64,000 nucleotides of DNA from Nocardiopsis metallicus (GCF_014201115.1 NZ_JACHDO010000001.1:6820001-6884000), one strand, 5' to 3'. Counted from the stretch's first letter, positions 53,173 to 63,222 are shown. Notes: generated by a model from the sequence alone, not told the origin. Translations and numbers: made by a program.

Positions 53173-53895
53173 TCAGCCGGTGACGTCCACGTAGACCTCG
53201 TTGCCGCCCAGGAACTCGGCGCTCAGACCCATGTGGGAGATCTCCGAGGGGTCTCGCACGTCGAAGACGATGGTCACCACCTGGGGCTCGCCCGGGGAGA
53301 CCTCCACGCCCATGGGGACGCCGACCTCGTGGTCCCGGGTGGCTTCGTAGTCCTCGGGGACCGGACGGCCGGAGTAGGTGTACAGGTGCTGCTCGTCGCG
53401 CCAGAACTCGACGGCCCGGCTCCCGGCCGGTTCCACCTCGACGTGCATGACGACGTACTCGTTATCGGGGGAGTGGTACCCGACCGAGGTGACGCCGGTC
53501 TCCACTTCCACGATGGTGAAGAGCATGCCCGCGTGCTCGACCCGCTCGCCCAGCCCCGGCATGTCCGGGTTCGAACGCTCCTCGTCGCCGAGCCCGCTGC
53601 TGGTCCCGCCCTCGGTCCCGCTGTCGGAAGCGGAACCGGCCCCGGAGCTGTCGTCGTTGTCGGCGACGACGAAGAGGAGCACCCCGACCAGGAGGACGCC
53701 GACCACGAAGAGCCCGCCGCAGCCCAGGCTGATCCACACCCAGGCGGAGGTTCTCCTGGCCGTCGTGGGAGGGGGGTAGCCGACGTAGGGACCACCCGGC
53801 GGCGCAGGCACCGCCGGAGGACGGCCACCGGTCGGCGGCATGCCGTACGGCGGCCCCTGGTGAGGCCCGGGCCCGTTCGGCGGCGGCTGGTTCAT
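53173..53895 (-). CDS. DUF4352-type membrane-anchored protein
   Basis: 240 residues with the same layout as the protein at 44813: Pro/Gly-rich tail (about 1-45), one membrane helix (about 50-77), Ser/Gly/Asp spacer, then a beta-sandwich with GLGERVEHAGMLFTIVEVETG and SPGEPQVVTIVFDVRD. Function unknown; probably displayed outside the membrane. Its start is 22 bp from the divergent flavodoxin-like gene, so they share a promoter region. Confidence 0.78.
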   Translation of the reverse strand: MNQPPPNGPGPHQGPPYGMPPTGGRPPAVPAPPGGPYVGYPPPTTARRTSAWVWISLGCGGLFVVGVLLVGVLLFVVADNDDSSGAGSASDSGTEGGTSSGLGDEERSNPDMPGLGERVEHAGMLFTIVEVETGVTSVGYHSPDNEYVVMHVEVEPAGSRAVEFWRDEQHLYTYSGRPVPEDYEATRDHEVGVPMGVEVSPGEPQVVTIVFDVRDPSEISHMGLSAEFLGGNEVYVDVTG

Positions 53896-53917
53896 CGGTT
53901 CCTTCTACTGTGGTGGC

Positions 53918-54388
53918 ATGGCACGACTTCTCATCGTTCACCACACGGTCTCGCCCGCTACGCAGGAACTGCTGGACGCGGTGTCGGACGGTGCTCGTAC
54001 CGACGATATCGAAGGCGTCCGGGTCAGCGCGGAAGCGGCGCTCTCCGCCACCGCCGCGGATCTTCTGGCGGCCGACGCGGTGGTACTCGGCACCCCGGCC
54101 AACATCGGCTACATGTCCGGCGCCCTGAAGCACTTCTTCGACACGGTGTACTACCCCGTCCAGACCAGCGCCCAGGGGCTGCCGTACACGCTGTACGTGC
54201 ACGGCGACAACGACACCTCGGGCGCGGTGCGCTCGGTGGAGGCGATCGCCAAGGGGATGGGCTGGAACCGGCACCGGCCCCCGGTCACCGTCACGGGCCG
54301 CCCCGGAGCCGAGGCCCGGGAGTCCTGCTGGGAACTGGGCGCGGTCACCGCCCTGGCGGCTCTGGAGCGCGCGCGGGAGAGCGCCTGA
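53918..54388 (+). CDS. Flavodoxin / NAD(P)H-FMN reductase-like protein
   Basis: 156 residues. N-terminal ARLLIVHHTVSPATQELLDA resembles the FMN phosphate-binding loop of flavodoxins, and VVLGTPANIGYMSGALKHFFD is the second flavin-binding stretch shared with WrbA/FMN-reductase proteins. A small cytoplasmic redox protein of unknown partner. ATG with GGTGG nearby, divergent from the DUF4352 gene. Confidence 0.8.
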   Translation: MARLLIVHHTVSPATQELLDAVSDGARTDDIEGVRVSAEAALSATAADLLAADAVVLGTPANIGYMSGALKHFFDTVYYPVQTSAQGLPYTLYVHGDNDTSGAVRSVEAIAKGMGWNRHRPPVTVTGRPGAEARESCWELGAVTALAALERARESA

Positions 54389-54409
54389 CACCGGTGCGGC
54401 CGGGCTCCC

Positions 54410-54523
54410 TCAGGGGAGGTTCTCACCGAGGGGAACCGCCCAGCGCAGGTTGAGGGTGCGCTGGCAGTTCCGGCACTTCTGGTTGACGCCGCCGTTCCAG
54501 CTTCCGCAGTAGTTGCAGTACAC
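54410..54523 (-). CDS. 37-residue zinc-ribbon protein
   Basis: GTG start with GAAAGG upstream: VYCNYCGSWNGGVNQKCRNC then QRTLNLRWAVPLGENLP. Cysteines at 3, 6, 17 and 20 form two CxxC knuckles 10 residues apart, a minimal zinc ribbon. The frame is complete with RBS and stop. The role is unknown; proteins of this size often bind RNA, ribosomes or polymerase. Convergent with the flavodoxin gene. Confidence 0.7.
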   Translation of the reverse strand: MYCNYCGSWNGGVNQKCRNCQRTLNLRWAVPLGENLP

Positions 54524-54834
54524 GGGAAACCTTTCGTGTCGTGTCTGCCCTTGAGGTTAAAGGGGAAACAAGCGCTTCACGTGGTGTTTTGCCGTGTACG
54601 TGGTCCGAGCGCGGGTCCGGGCCGTTCGGAGCGTGACGACCGGACCGGCCCTCACGCTCCGTGGAGGGGAAATTCCATGCACATACCATTCTCTGACCAC
54701 TTATGGGAGAGTGGGGGCAGCCTCGCTGTAGGAGGATTGGTCGGCGATCTCCCGTTTTCTTCGCCTTTTCGGTCCTGTAGTCAGCGGAGGGAACTGGACA
54801 CCCGGCATTCCGGTTGTACATAAGAGGAGTTCTG
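54524..54834 (+). other. Gene-free region before the response regulator
   Basis: 311 nt with the divergent promoters of the zinc-ribbon and response-regulator genes. A/T-richer around 54670-54760. No confident promoter hexamers or gene. Confidence 0.45.
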
Positions 54835-55557
54835 GTGAGTCCCCACCCCCCGTCACCCGCTCAACTGACCTACGCGACCGAGGAGCCGGTCGCCCCGCCC
54901 CGGCCCATTCGTGTTCTCGTGGTGGACGACCACGCGCTGTTTCGGCGCGGGCTGGTCTCGGTCCTCAACGACGAGGACGACATCGACGTGGTCGACGAGG
55001 CCGGGGACGGCGACGAGGCGGTGGTGCTGGCCACCGAGCTGCGGCCCGACGTGGTGCTGATGGACGTGATGATGCCGAACTCCACCGGTATCGAGGCCTG
55101 CCCCCGCATCCGCGCGGCGGTGCCCGAGGTCAAGTTCGTCATGCTGACGATGAGCGAGGACGAGGCCGACCTGTTCGAGGCGCTCAAGGCGGGTGCCACC
55201 GGTTACCTGCTCAAGGAGATCGCCGTCACCGACATCGCCCGCGCGGTCCGGGCGATCGCTGAGGGACAGTCCTTCATCAACCCGGCGATGGCGATCAAGC
55301 TCATCGGTGAGTTCGCGGAACTGGCCAAACAGGAGAAGACCCCGAAGGCCGCCCCCGCCATCCCCGAGCTGACCCCCCGGGAGACCGAGGTGCTCAAGCT
55401 GCTGGCTCGGTCCCTGAACAACCGGGAGATCGGCGAGCGCCTGTTCATCACCGAGAACACCGTGAAGAACCACGTCCGCAACATCCTGGAGAAGCTCCAG
55501 GTCCACTCGCGTACCGAGGCCGCCATCTACGCGGTCCGCGCCGAGTACATCACCTGA
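54835..55557 (+). CDS. NarL/LuxR-family response regulator
   Basis: 240 residues from a GTG with GAGGAG five bases upstream; an in-frame ATG lies 21 nt earlier. Receiver domain (about 25-150): acidic pair in VVDDH, phospho-acceptor Asp in VVLMDVMMP, and Lys in GYLLKEI. The LuxR HTH (about 175-235) reads LTPRETEVLKLLARSLNNRE and ENTVKNHVRNILEKL. No histidine kinase gene is next to it, so it is an orphan here. The target genes are unknown. Confidence 0.93.
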   Translation: MSPHPPSPAQLTYATEEPVAPPRPIRVLVVDDHALFRRGLVSVLNDEDDIDVVDEAGDGDEAVVLATELRPDVVLMDVMMPNSTGIEACPRIRAAVPEVKFVMLTMSEDEADLFEALKAGATGYLLKEIAVTDIARAVRAIAEGQSFINPAMAIKLIGEFAELAKQEKTPKAAPAIPELTPRETEVLKLLARSLNNREIGERLFITENTVKNHVRNILEKLQVHSRTEAAIYAVRAEYIT

Positions 55558-55706
55558 TCCGGGCGCCCGCCCCCGGACCCCGTGCTCTGAACCCGTGCGC
55601 GCCGAGCGGGCCCGCCGCCCCGAACCCCTCGGTCCGCGGTGACGGGCCCGCCCGGCGTCCGACCAGGTTTCCCGGTCGTCCCCGGCCCAGAGGCCTTCGA
55701 GTGGGG

Positions 55707-57083
55707 CTAGAGCTTGGACCAGGCCTCGGTGAGGACCTTGCGCAGGATCCGCTCGATCTCGTCGAAGTGCTCGGGGCCGCAGGTCAGTGGCGGTGACAGC
55801 TGGATCACCGGCTCGCCGCGGTCGTCGGCGCGGCAGATCAGCCCCGCCTGGAACAGGGCCGAGGAGATGAAGCCCTTGAGGAGGGTCTTCGACTCCTCGG
55901 CGGAGAAGGTCTCCTTGGTCTCCTTGTCGCGGACCAGCTCGATTCCGTAGAAGAAGCCGTCGCCGCGCACGTCGCCGACGATCGGCAGGTCGAGCAGCTT
56001 CTCCAGGGTGGCCCGGAAGACGGGGCCGTTGGTGCGGACGTTGTCCAGCAGGCCCTCGCTCTCGAACAGGTCGAGGTTGGCCAGCGCCGCGGCGGCCGCC
56101 ACGGGGTGCCCGGCGAAGGTGATGCCGTGCAGGAACGCCTCGCCCTCCCGCTGGAACGGCTCCATGAGCCCCTCGCGTGCGATCACCCCGCCCAGCGGCA
56201 CGTATCCGCTGGTGGCGCCCTTGGCGAAGGTGATCATGTCCGGCAGATAGTCGTACTTGGTCGCCCCGAAGTACTCGCCGAGCCGGCCGAAGGCGCAGAT
56301 GACCTCGTCCGAGACCATCAGGACGCCGTACTGGTCGCAGATCTCGCGTACGCGCTGGAGGTAGCCGGGCGGCGGTGGGAAGCAGCCGCCGGAGTTCTGC
56401 ACCGGTTCGACGTACACGGCCGCGATGGTCGCGGGGTCGTTCTGGAGGATGGCCTCCTCGATCTGGTCCGCCGCCCAGCGGCCGAAGGCCTCGACGTCGT
56501 CGCCGTGCACGGGCGCCCGGTAGTGGTTGGTGTTGGGCACCTGGATGGTGCTGGGCACCAGCGGTTCGAAGGGGCTCTTGATGGCTTGGAGACCGGTGAT
56601 GGACAACGCGCCCAGGCTGGTCCCGTGGTAGGCGATGTTGCGGCTGATCACCTTGTGCCGGGTGGGTTCGCCGACCGCCTTGAAGTACTGGCGGGCCAGC
56701 TTCCACGCCGACTCCACCGCCTCGGAACCGCTGCCGGTGAAGAACACCCGGTTCAGGTCGCCCGGCGCCAGGCCGGCCAGTCGGTCGGCGAGCTCCACGG
56801 CGCGCGGGTGGGCGTAGGTCCAGATCGGGAAGTAGGCCAGTTCGCGGGCTTGTTCGGCGATGGCGTCGGCGATCTCGGTGCGCCCGTGGCCCACCTGAGA
56901 AACGAACAAACCAGACAAACCGTCCAAATAGCGATTGCCGTGGTCATCGTAGACGTATTCGCCCTCGCCGCGGGCGATCACCGGGACCTCGGCGTCGTTG
57001 TAGGCGGCCATCTCCGTGAAGTGCATCCACAGGTGGTCCTTGGCGGCCCGTTGTAGGTCTTCCGAGTTCAGACGCGGTTCCAC
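55707..57083 (-). CDS. Class III aminotransferase, putative polyamine/beta-alanine
   Basis: PLP enzyme of about 458 residues; GTG at 57083 has GGAG seven bases upstream, though the frame is open to 57164. PLP-binding features are GSGSEAVESAWKLAR (about 117-131), D259 in MVSDEVICAFGR and K288 in ITFAKGATSGY. Probably transfers an amino group from putrescine-type diamines or beta-alanine to pyruvate or 2-oxoglutarate. Divergent from the aldehyde dehydrogenase and transport genes, which supports a polyamine role; the nearby pyrimidine operon makes beta-alanine a second option. Confidence 0.88.
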   Translation of the reverse strand: MEPRLNSEDLQRAAKDHLWMHFTEMAAYNDAEVPVIARGEGEYVYDDHGNRYLDGLSGLFVSQVGHGRTEIADAIAEQARELAYFPIWTYAHPRAVELADRLAGLAPGDLNRVFFTGSGSEAVESAWKLARQYFKAVGEPTRHKVISRNIAYHGTSLGALSITGLQAIKSPFEPLVPSTIQVPNTNHYRAPVHGDDVEAFGRWAADQIEEAILQNDPATIAAVYVEPVQNSGGCFPPPPGYLQRVREICDQYGVLMVSDEVICAFGRLGEYFGATKYDYLPDMITFAKGATSGYVPLGGVIAREGLMEPFQREGEAFLHGITFAGHPVAAAAALANLDLFESEGLLDNVRTNGPVFRATLEKLLDLPIVGDVRGDGFFYGIELVRDKETKETFSAEESKTLLKGFISSALFQAGLICRADDRGEPVIQLSPPLTCGPEHFDEIERILRKVLTEAWSKL

Positions 57084-57170
57084 TTCGACTCTCCGAGTTC
57101 TCTGGGCGGTGCGGGAGGCAGGCGTGGGACCGGGGACGGTCGCCACGTACCCTACGCGCTCCACTCAATA

Positions 57171-57201
57171 GAAATAGTCGCATCTGCATAGCTTCTGTCA
57201 A
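57171..57201 (-). promoter_or_regulatory. Putative promoter for the aminotransferase gene
   Basis: On the minus strand a perfect TTGACA (57196-57201) lies 17-19 bases before ACTATTTC (around 57171-57178), about 90 bp upstream of the GTG. The -10 element is weaker than the -35. Confidence 0.5.
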
Positions 57202-57327
57202 GTATCCGTCGAGTAACCCAAACTTCACAACGGAATCCCTTGAAGTCTCCGAACAGTGGTGGCAGTGTGACCACACACACAGACACCCGTGCGCGCTCCC
57301 GGCGCGCCGACTCAAGGGGAGCCGTCC

Positions 57328-58776
57328 GTGACCCAAGGGCTCGAAACCGAACACCTGCGCAACTTCGTGAACGGCGCCTACGCCGACACCGCGCAGGGCC
57401 GCCGGAGCGAACTGGTCGACCCCGCCACCGGGCAGGTCTTCGCCACCGCACCGGTCTCCGAGGCCCAGGACGTCGACGCCGCCTTCCAAGCGGCCCGTAA
57501 GGCCTTCGAGGACGGCTGGCGCGACTGGACCCCGGCCGAACGGCAGATCGCGCTGAACAGGTTCGCCGACGCCGTCGAGGCCCGCGCCGACGAACTCGTC
57601 GCCGCCGAGGTCCGCAACTGCGGTAAGCCGGTCGGCCTCACCCGCTCGGAGGAGATCGGCCAGGTCCTGGACGCCCTGCGCTTCTTCGCCGGGGCCACCC
57701 GGAACCTGGAGGGCCGCGCCGCCGGGGAGTACCTGCGCGACCACACCTCCTGGATCCGCCGCGAGCCCCTCGGCGTGGTCGGCCAGATCACCCCGTGGAA
57801 CTACCCGATGGCCATGGCCGCCTGGAAGATCGGCCCCGCCCTGGCCGCCGGGAACACCATCGTCCTCAAGCCCTCGGACACCACCCCGGTCTCCACGCTC
57901 CTGCTCGCCGAGATCGCCGCCGAGTTCCTCCCGCCCGGCGTGTTCAACGTCGTCTGCGGCGACCGCGACACCGGCCGCGCCCTCGTCGACCACCCGATCC
58001 CCGCGCTGATCTCCCTCACCGGCTCCACTCGGGCCGGGTTCGAGGTCGCCCAGGCCGGCTCCCGCGACCTCAAGCGCCTGCACCTCGAACTCGGCGGCAA
58101 GGCGCCCGTGATCGTCTTCGACGACGCCGACGTCGAGAAGACCGCCGCCGGAATCGCCGAGGCCGGGTACTTCAACGCGGGCCAGGACTGCACCGCCGCC
58201 ACCCGCGTCCTCGCCGCACCCGGCATCCACGACGACCTCGCCGCCGCCCTGGCCGAGCAGGCCCGCGGCACCGTCACCGCCGGACCGGACAACCCCGACG
58301 CCGCCTACGGCCCGGTCAACAACGCCGACCAGCTGGCCCGCGTCACCGGCTTCCTGGAGCGCACCCCCGACCACGCCGAAATCCTCACCGGCGGCGCGCG
58401 GGTCGGCGACCAGGGCTACTTCTACGCGCCCACGGTCGTCTCCGGGCTGCGCCAGGGCGACGAACTGGTCACCGACGAGATCTTCGGCCCGGTCCTGACC
58501 GTCCAGCGCTTCACCGACGAGGACACCGCCGTGGCCTGGGCCAACGCGGTCGAGTACGGCCTGGCCTCCAGTGTGTGGACCAAGGACCACGCCCGCGCCC
58601 TGCGCGTCTCGCGCCGTCTGGACTTCGGCTGCGTGTGGATCAACACCCACATCCCCATCACGGCCGAGATGCCGCACGGCGGGTTCAAGCACTCCGGCTA
58701 CGGCAAGGACCTGTCCACGTACTCGTTCGAGGAGTACACCCGGGTCAAACACGTCATGAGCTACTTCGGCGACTGA
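57328..58776 (+). CDS. Aldehyde dehydrogenase, gamma-aminobutyraldehyde type
   Basis: 482 residues from a GTG with AAGGGGAG upstream. NAD-dependent ALDH with ITPWNYPMAM (N158), E254 in LELGGK and the nucleophile C288 in AGQDCTAATR. Best matches the class that oxidises 4-aminobutanal to GABA in putrescine breakdown. First gene of a + strand run with the ABC transporter genes (56 nt to the next start). Betaine-aldehyde dehydrogenase is a less likely alternative. Confidence 0.9.
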   Translation: MTQGLETEHLRNFVNGAYADTAQGRRSELVDPATGQVFATAPVSEAQDVDAAFQAARKAFEDGWRDWTPAERQIALNRFADAVEARADELVAAEVRNCGKPVGLTRSEEIGQVLDALRFFAGATRNLEGRAAGEYLRDHTSWIRREPLGVVGQITPWNYPMAMAAWKIGPALAAGNTIVLKPSDTTPVSTLLLAEIAAEFLPPGVFNVVCGDRDTGRALVDHPIPALISLTGSTRAGFEVAQAGSRDLKRLHLELGGKAPVIVFDDADVEKTAAGIAEAGYFNAGQDCTAATRVLAAPGIHDDLAAALAEQARGTVTAGPDNPDAAYGPVNNADQLARVTGFLERTPDHAEILTGGARVGDQGYFYAPTVVSGLRQGDELVTDEIFGPVLTVQRFTDEDTAVAWANAVEYGLASSVWTKDHARALRVSRRLDFGCVWINTHIPITAEMPHGGFKHSGYGKDLSTYSFEEYTRVKHVMSYFGD

Positions 58777-58831
58777 CCCCGCACCGTCGCTCCGCACCGG
58801 GGCTCCCACCAGAACCGACAGGAACACCCCC

Positions 58832-60022
58832 ATGGTCACCACCGCAGACAGCAGTACGGAGGAGCCCGCCGTGACGGTTCAGCACTCCTCGGCCTCCGCG
58901 GCCGCCTCCTCCCCGCCCGACCACGAACCGGCGATCAGCCTGGAGCGCGTCGTCAAGGCCTACCGCTCCGGTTCGGAGACCGTGCGGGCGGTCGGCGGCG
59001 TCGACCTGGAGATCGCCCGCGGCGAGTTCTTCTCGCTGCTGGGCCCCTCCGGCTGCGGCAAGACCACCACCATGCGGATGATCGCCGGGTTCGAGGAGCC
59101 CACCGAGGGGGTCGTGCGCCTGTCCGGCCGGGACGTCACCGGGGTCGCGGCCAACCACCGCGACGTCAACATGGTCTTCCAGAGCTACGCGCTCTTCCCG
59201 CACATGACCGTCGCCGCCAACGTCGCCTTCGGCCTGGAGCGCAAGCGGGTCCCGAAGAAGGAGATCCGCCGCCGGGTCGGCGAGATGCTCGAACTCGTCG
59301 AGCTGGGCCACCGCGCCAAGCACCGCCCGGCCCAGCTCTCCGGCGGCCAGCAGCAGCGGGTCGCCCTGGCCCGCGCCCTGGTCAACGAGCCCGGCGCCCT
59401 CCTGCTCGACGAACCCCTCGGCGCCCTGGACCTCAAACTCCGCCAGTCCATGCAGGTCGAGCTCAAGCGCATCCAGCGCGAGGTCGGCATCACCTTCGTC
59501 TACGTCACCCACGACCAGGGCGAGGCCCTGACCATGTCGGACCGGGTCGCGGTGATGAACAACGGCCTGGTGGAGCAGCTGGGGGCGCCCGCCGAGATCT
59601 ACGAGCGACCGGCCACCCGCTTCGTCGCCGACTTCATCGGCACCAGCAACCTGCTCAGCGGCACCGTCGGTTCCGCCGACGCCGCCGGGCACCACCGGGT
59701 CGACCTGGGCGAAGGGCTGACCGCCCTGGTCGCCGAACTCCCCAAGGGGATATCGGCCGGGTCCGACACCCACCTGACCATCCGTCCGGAGAAGGTGCGG
59801 ATCGGTACCGAGCGGCCCGAGGGCGACCTCAGCGTCCTGCCCGGCACCGTCACCGAGACCGTCTACCTGGGCTCGGCCACGCACTACCAGGTTTCCCTGG
59901 CCAACGGGTCCGAGGTGACCGTGTACCAGCAGAACTCCTCGGACTCCGCCCTGGTCGCCGGGCGCGGCGGCGCCGTCTGGCTCTCGTGGGCTCCACGGCA
60001 CTCGTACGCGCTGCCCGTCTGA
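58832..60022 (+). CDS. Polyamine ABC transporter ATP-binding protein (PotA-like)
   Basis: 396-residue ATPase. Walker [11 protein letters not shown] (about 71-80), Q-loop [13 protein letters not shown], signature LSGGQQQR, Walker [12 protein letters not shown] and the H-loop VTHDQGEA are all intact. The C-terminal ~110 residues form a TOBE-type regulatory domain ([12 protein letters not shown]). The N-terminal ~35 residues are an extra Ser/Ala-rich tail. Energises the permeases encoded downstream. Confidence 0.94.
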   Translation: MVTTADSSTEEPAVTVQHSSASAAASSPPDHEPAISLERVVKAYRSGSETVRAVGGVDLEIARGEFFSLLGPSGCGKTTTMRMIAGFEEPTEGVVRLSGRDVTGVAANHRDVNMVFQSYALFPHMTVAANVAFGLERKRVPKKEIRRRVGEMLELVELGHRAKHRPAQLSGGQQQRVALARALVNEPGALLLDEPLGALDLKLRQSMQVELKRIQREVGITFVYVTHDQGEALTMSDRVAVMNNGLVEQLGAPAEIYERPATRFVADFIGTSNLLSGTVGSADAAGHHRVDLGEGLTALVAELPKGISAGSDTHLTIRPEKVRIGTERPEGDLSVLPGTVTETVYLGSATHYQVSLANGSEVTVYQQNSSDSALVAGRGGAVWLSWAPRHSYALPV

Positions 60023-60144
60023 GCCCGTCCCGTGCCCGGCCACCGGCCCTTGGCACTTCCGACCCCGACGCCCCTGACCCCGACGCCCACCTTTCCGCCC
60101 CGGCTACCGGCAGACTTCCAGATCCGAAGTAGGGAACGACGACC

Positions 60145-61413
60145 ATGAAGCACCCCTCCCGCGCTCAGCTGAACCCCGCTCTCCTGCGCGGACTCACCCG
60201 GGCCCGGCGCACCGGCGGCCCCGCGCTGCCCGGCCTGACCCGTCGCCGCACCCTCCAGGCCGGTGGCGCCGCCGCCGCTGCGCTCGCCCTGTCCGCCTGC
60301 GGTGTCGGCGGCCAGCAGCGCGACACCGCGGACGACGCCGACTACTGGGCGGACAAGGAGGAGACGGGCTCGCTGCGCTGGGCCAACTGGCCGCTGTACA
60401 TGGATCCGGACCGCACTCAGATCGAGCAGTTCACCGAGGCCACCGGGGTCGACGTGGCCTACCGCGAGGACGTCCAGGAGGCGGCGTCGTTCTTCGGCCA
60501 GATCCAGCCCAAGCTCGCCAACGGGGACGACATCGGCTACGACCTGATCACCCTTCCCAACGGCTTCGAGTTCAGCAAGCTGGTCGAGCTCGGCTACCTG
60601 GTCCCGCTGGACCACACCCAGCTGCCCAACTTCGCCGACTACGCGGGCGAGATCTACAAGAACAGCGCCTACGACCCCGGCAACCGCTACAGCGTCCCCT
60701 ACACCTCGGGCATCACCGGCATCGCCTACAACCCGGACTACATCGACCGGGAGATCACCAGCATCGCCGACCTGTGGGACCCCGAGTTCGAGGGCAAGGT
60801 CGGCATGTTCGCCGACCCGCAGGAGATCGCCAACTTCGGTCTGCTGTTCAACGGCGTCAACCCGGCCGACTCCACCAAGGAGGACTGGGAGGCCGCCGCC
60901 GAGAAGCTCAAGGAGCAACGCGACTCCGGTGTGGTGCGCGCCTACTACGACCAGGACTTCATCCAACCGCTCACCAACGGCGACCTGTGGATCACCATGG
61001 CCTGGTCCGGTGACATCTACCAGCAGAACGCCGAAGAGGGCACCAACCTCAAGTTCGTCATCCCCGAGGAGGGCGCCACCCTCTGGACTGACAACCTGCT
61101 GATCCCCTTCACCTCGAAGGCCCCGGTCGACGCCCTCAAGCTCATGGACTTCCTCTACGAGCCCGAGATCGCCACCGGGCTGACCGAGTACATCAGCTAC
61201 ATCCCGCCGGTCCCGCACGCCCAGGAGGTCATGGCCGAGTGGGCCGAGGCCGAGGACGGCACCGAGCGCGGTGAAGCCCTCGCGGAGATGGTGGAGAGCC
61301 CCCTGGTCTTCCCGTCGGACGGCGACTACCAGAACCTGCACAACTACGTGGCGCTGGAGACCGACCAGCAGGACGAGTTCTCCTCGATCTTCCAGGCGAT
61401 CACGCAGAGCTGA
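60145..61413 (+). CDS. Polyamine ABC transporter substrate-binding lipoprotein (PotD-like)
   Basis: 422 residues. The N-terminus has a twin-arginine motif TRRRTLQAGG (about 32-41), a hydrophobic Ala-rich core and a lipobox LSAC (about 49-52) with C52 as lipid anchor, suggesting Tat export and membrane attachment. The mature part resembles PotD/PotF: SLRWANWPLYMDPD, YDLITLPNGF, PYTSGITGIAYNPDYI. It captures spermidine- or putrescine-type amines outside the cell. Confidence 0.93.
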   Translation: MKHPSRAQLNPALLRGLTRARRTGGPALPGLTRRRTLQAGGAAAAALALSACGVGGQQRDTADDADYWADKEETGSLRWANWPLYMDPDRTQIEQFTEATGVDVAYREDVQEAASFFGQIQPKLANGDDIGYDLITLPNGFEFSKLVELGYLVPLDHTQLPNFADYAGEIYKNSAYDPGNRYSVPYTSGITGIAYNPDYIDREITSIADLWDPEFEGKVGMFADPQEIANFGLLFNGVNPADSTKEDWEAAAEKLKEQRDSGVVRAYYDQDFIQPLTNGDLWITMAWSGDIYQQNAEEGTNLKFVIPEEGATLWTDNLLIPFTSKAPVDALKLMDFLYEPEIATGLTEYISYIPPVPHAQEVMAEWAEAEDGTERGEALAEMVESPLVFPSDGDYQNLHNYVALETDQQDEFSSIFQAITQS

Positions 61414-61454
61414 TCCGTCCGAGCCGACCCACGAGCCGATCCCGAGCTGATCCC

Positions 61455-62309
61455 ATGAGAAACCGCAAGGCGACGCCCTACGTCCTGGTCCTCCCGGCGT
61501 GGATCTGGCTGGCGCTGTTCTTCGTGGTCCCCATCGGCGGGATGCTGTCACTGTCTCTGACCACGGGCAACGTGGTCAGCGGCTTCCAGCAGACCTTCGA
61601 GGTGGGTAACTACGTCACCGCCGTCAGCACCTACTGGGAGCAGATCCTGCGCTCCCTGTTCTACGGCGCCTGCGCCACGCTGGTCTGTATCGTCGTGGGC
61701 TATCCCATGGCGTACTGGATCGCGTTCAAGGCCGGGCCGCACAAGTCCACCTACCTGCTGCTGATCCTGCTGCCGTTCTTCGTGTCGTTTGTGCTGCGGA
61801 CCATCTCCTGGCGGTTCCTGCTGGCCGACGACGGCGTCGTCCTGGGGCCGCTGAAGTCGATCGGGCTCGTCCCGGCCGACCTCCAACTGCTCAACTCCGC
61901 CCCGGCGGTGATCCTGGGCCTGGCCTACAACTTCCTGCCGTTCATGGTGCTGCCGATCTACGCGGTCCTCGAACGTATGGACCCCCGTCTGGTGGAGGCC
62001 GCGCACGACCTCTACGCGGGCCGGTTCCAGGCGTTCGTCCGGGTGGTCCTGCCCGTCTCCCTGCCCGGGGTGTTCGCCGGCGTGCTGATGACCTTCATCC
62101 CCACCAGCGCCGACTACGTCAACGCCTCGGTGCTGGGCGGCGCCCACAACACGATGATCGGCAACATCATCCAGAGCCAGTACCTGGTCAACAACAACTA
62201 CCCGATCGCCGCGTCGATCACCTTCGTCCTCATGGGGTTGCTGCTGGTGGGCATCTTCAGCTACGCGCGGGCCCTGGGCACGGAACGGGTCATGGAGGTG
62301 CACACCTGA
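61455..62309 (+). CDS. Polyamine ABC transporter permease (PotB-like)
   Basis: 284 residues with six membrane helices; the EAA loop LVEAAHDLYAGRFQAFVRVVLP (about 179-200) contacts the ATPase. The N-terminus is RNRKATPYVLVLPAWIWLAL. The stop overlaps the next permease ATG (TGATG), so the two are coupled and presumably form a heterodimer. Confidence 0.93.
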   Translation: MRNRKATPYVLVLPAWIWLALFFVVPIGGMLSLSLTTGNVVSGFQQTFEVGNYVTAVSTYWEQILRSLFYGACATLVCIVVGYPMAYWIAFKAGPHKSTYLLLILLPFFVSFVLRTISWRFLLADDGVVLGPLKSIGLVPADLQLLNSAPAVILGLAYNFLPFMVLPIYAVLERMDPRLVEAAHDLYAGRFQAFVRVVLPVSLPGVFAGVLMTFIPTSADYVNASVLGGAHNTMIGNIIQSQYLVNNNYPIAASITFVLMGLLLVGIFSYARALGTERVMEVHT

Positions 62310-63169
62310 TGAGCGTTCACCTGGACACGGCGGCGCCTTCCACGCCCCCGCCCCCTCCGGCCCGCGTCGGCGGGACCGGACGTTCTCCCAGTCCCCGCCG
62401 CCGGATCGACTGGGGCCGCTACTACACCTGGCTGGTCCTGGCCTGGCTGTTCACGCCCATCCTGTTCATGGTGGCGTTCAGCTTCAACGACCCGGCGGGC
62501 AAGCACAACATCACCTGGCAGGGCTTCACCCTCAAGTGGTACGCGAACGCCTTCGCGCACCCCACTCTCAACGAGGCGATGTTCAACTCCGTGAGCATCG
62601 CCCTGCTGACCATGGTGATCGCGGGCGCGATCGGGAGCCTGCTCGGGCTGGCGCTGGGCCGGTTCTCGTTCCGCGGCAAGCAGCTCACCAACCTGGTGAT
62701 GTTCTCCGCCATCAGCGCCCCCGAGGTGGTCCTGGGCGCGGCGCTGCTGTCCACGTTCCTGATGATGAACGTGACCACCGGCTACTGGACCACGGTGGTC
62801 TCGCACGTGATGTTCTGCGTCTCCTTCGTGGCCATCACCGTGCGGGCGCGGGTGATCACCCTGGACCCGGCGCTGGAGGAGGCCGCCCGGGACCTGGGCG
62901 CGGGGTCGTTCACCACGTTCCGGCTGGTCACCCTGCCGATGCTGTTCCCCGCGATCATGGCGGGCGGGCTGCTGGCCTTCGCCCTGTCCATCGACGACTA
63001 CATCATCACGACCTTCGTCAGCGGCGAGGTCACCACGTTCCCGCTCTGGGTGTGGGGATCCACGCGCGTCGGTATCCCGCCACAGGTCAACGTGATGGGC
63101 ACACTGCTGTTCGGGGTCGGGCTGATCATGGCGGTGGTCAACATCGTGATGGCCCACCGCCGCAGGTGA
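62309..63169 (+). CDS. Polyamine ABC transporter permease (PotC-like)
   Basis: 286 residues. A Pro-rich ~30-residue N-terminal tail precedes six helices; the EAA loop is LEEAARDLGAGSFTTFRLVTLP, and SIDDYIITTFVSG is the conserved PotC segment. Partner of the upstream permease. The oxidoreductase gene follows after 53 nt on the same strand. Confidence 0.93.
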   Translation: MSVHLDTAAPSTPPPPPARVGGTGRSPSPRRRIDWGRYYTWLVLAWLFTPILFMVAFSFNDPAGKHNITWQGFTLKWYANAFAHPTLNEAMFNSVSIALLTMVIAGAIGSLLGLALGRFSFRGKQLTNLVMFSAISAPEVVLGAALLSTFLMMNVTTGYWTTVVSHVMFCVSFVAITVRARVITLDPALEEAARDLGAGSFTTFRLVTLPMLFPAIMAGGLLAFALSIDDYIITTFVSGEVTTFPLWVWGSTRVGIPPQVNVMGTLLFGVGLIMAVVNIVMAHRRR

Positions 63170-63222
63170 GACCACCGGCCGCCGACCGATCCATCTTCAT
63201 CGACGAGAGACGAGTGAGAGCC

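Noticed and set aside
52937-53194. 85-residue plus-strand frame after the IS
   Set aside because: No homology recognised, no clear RBS, runs into the end of the minus-strand gene.
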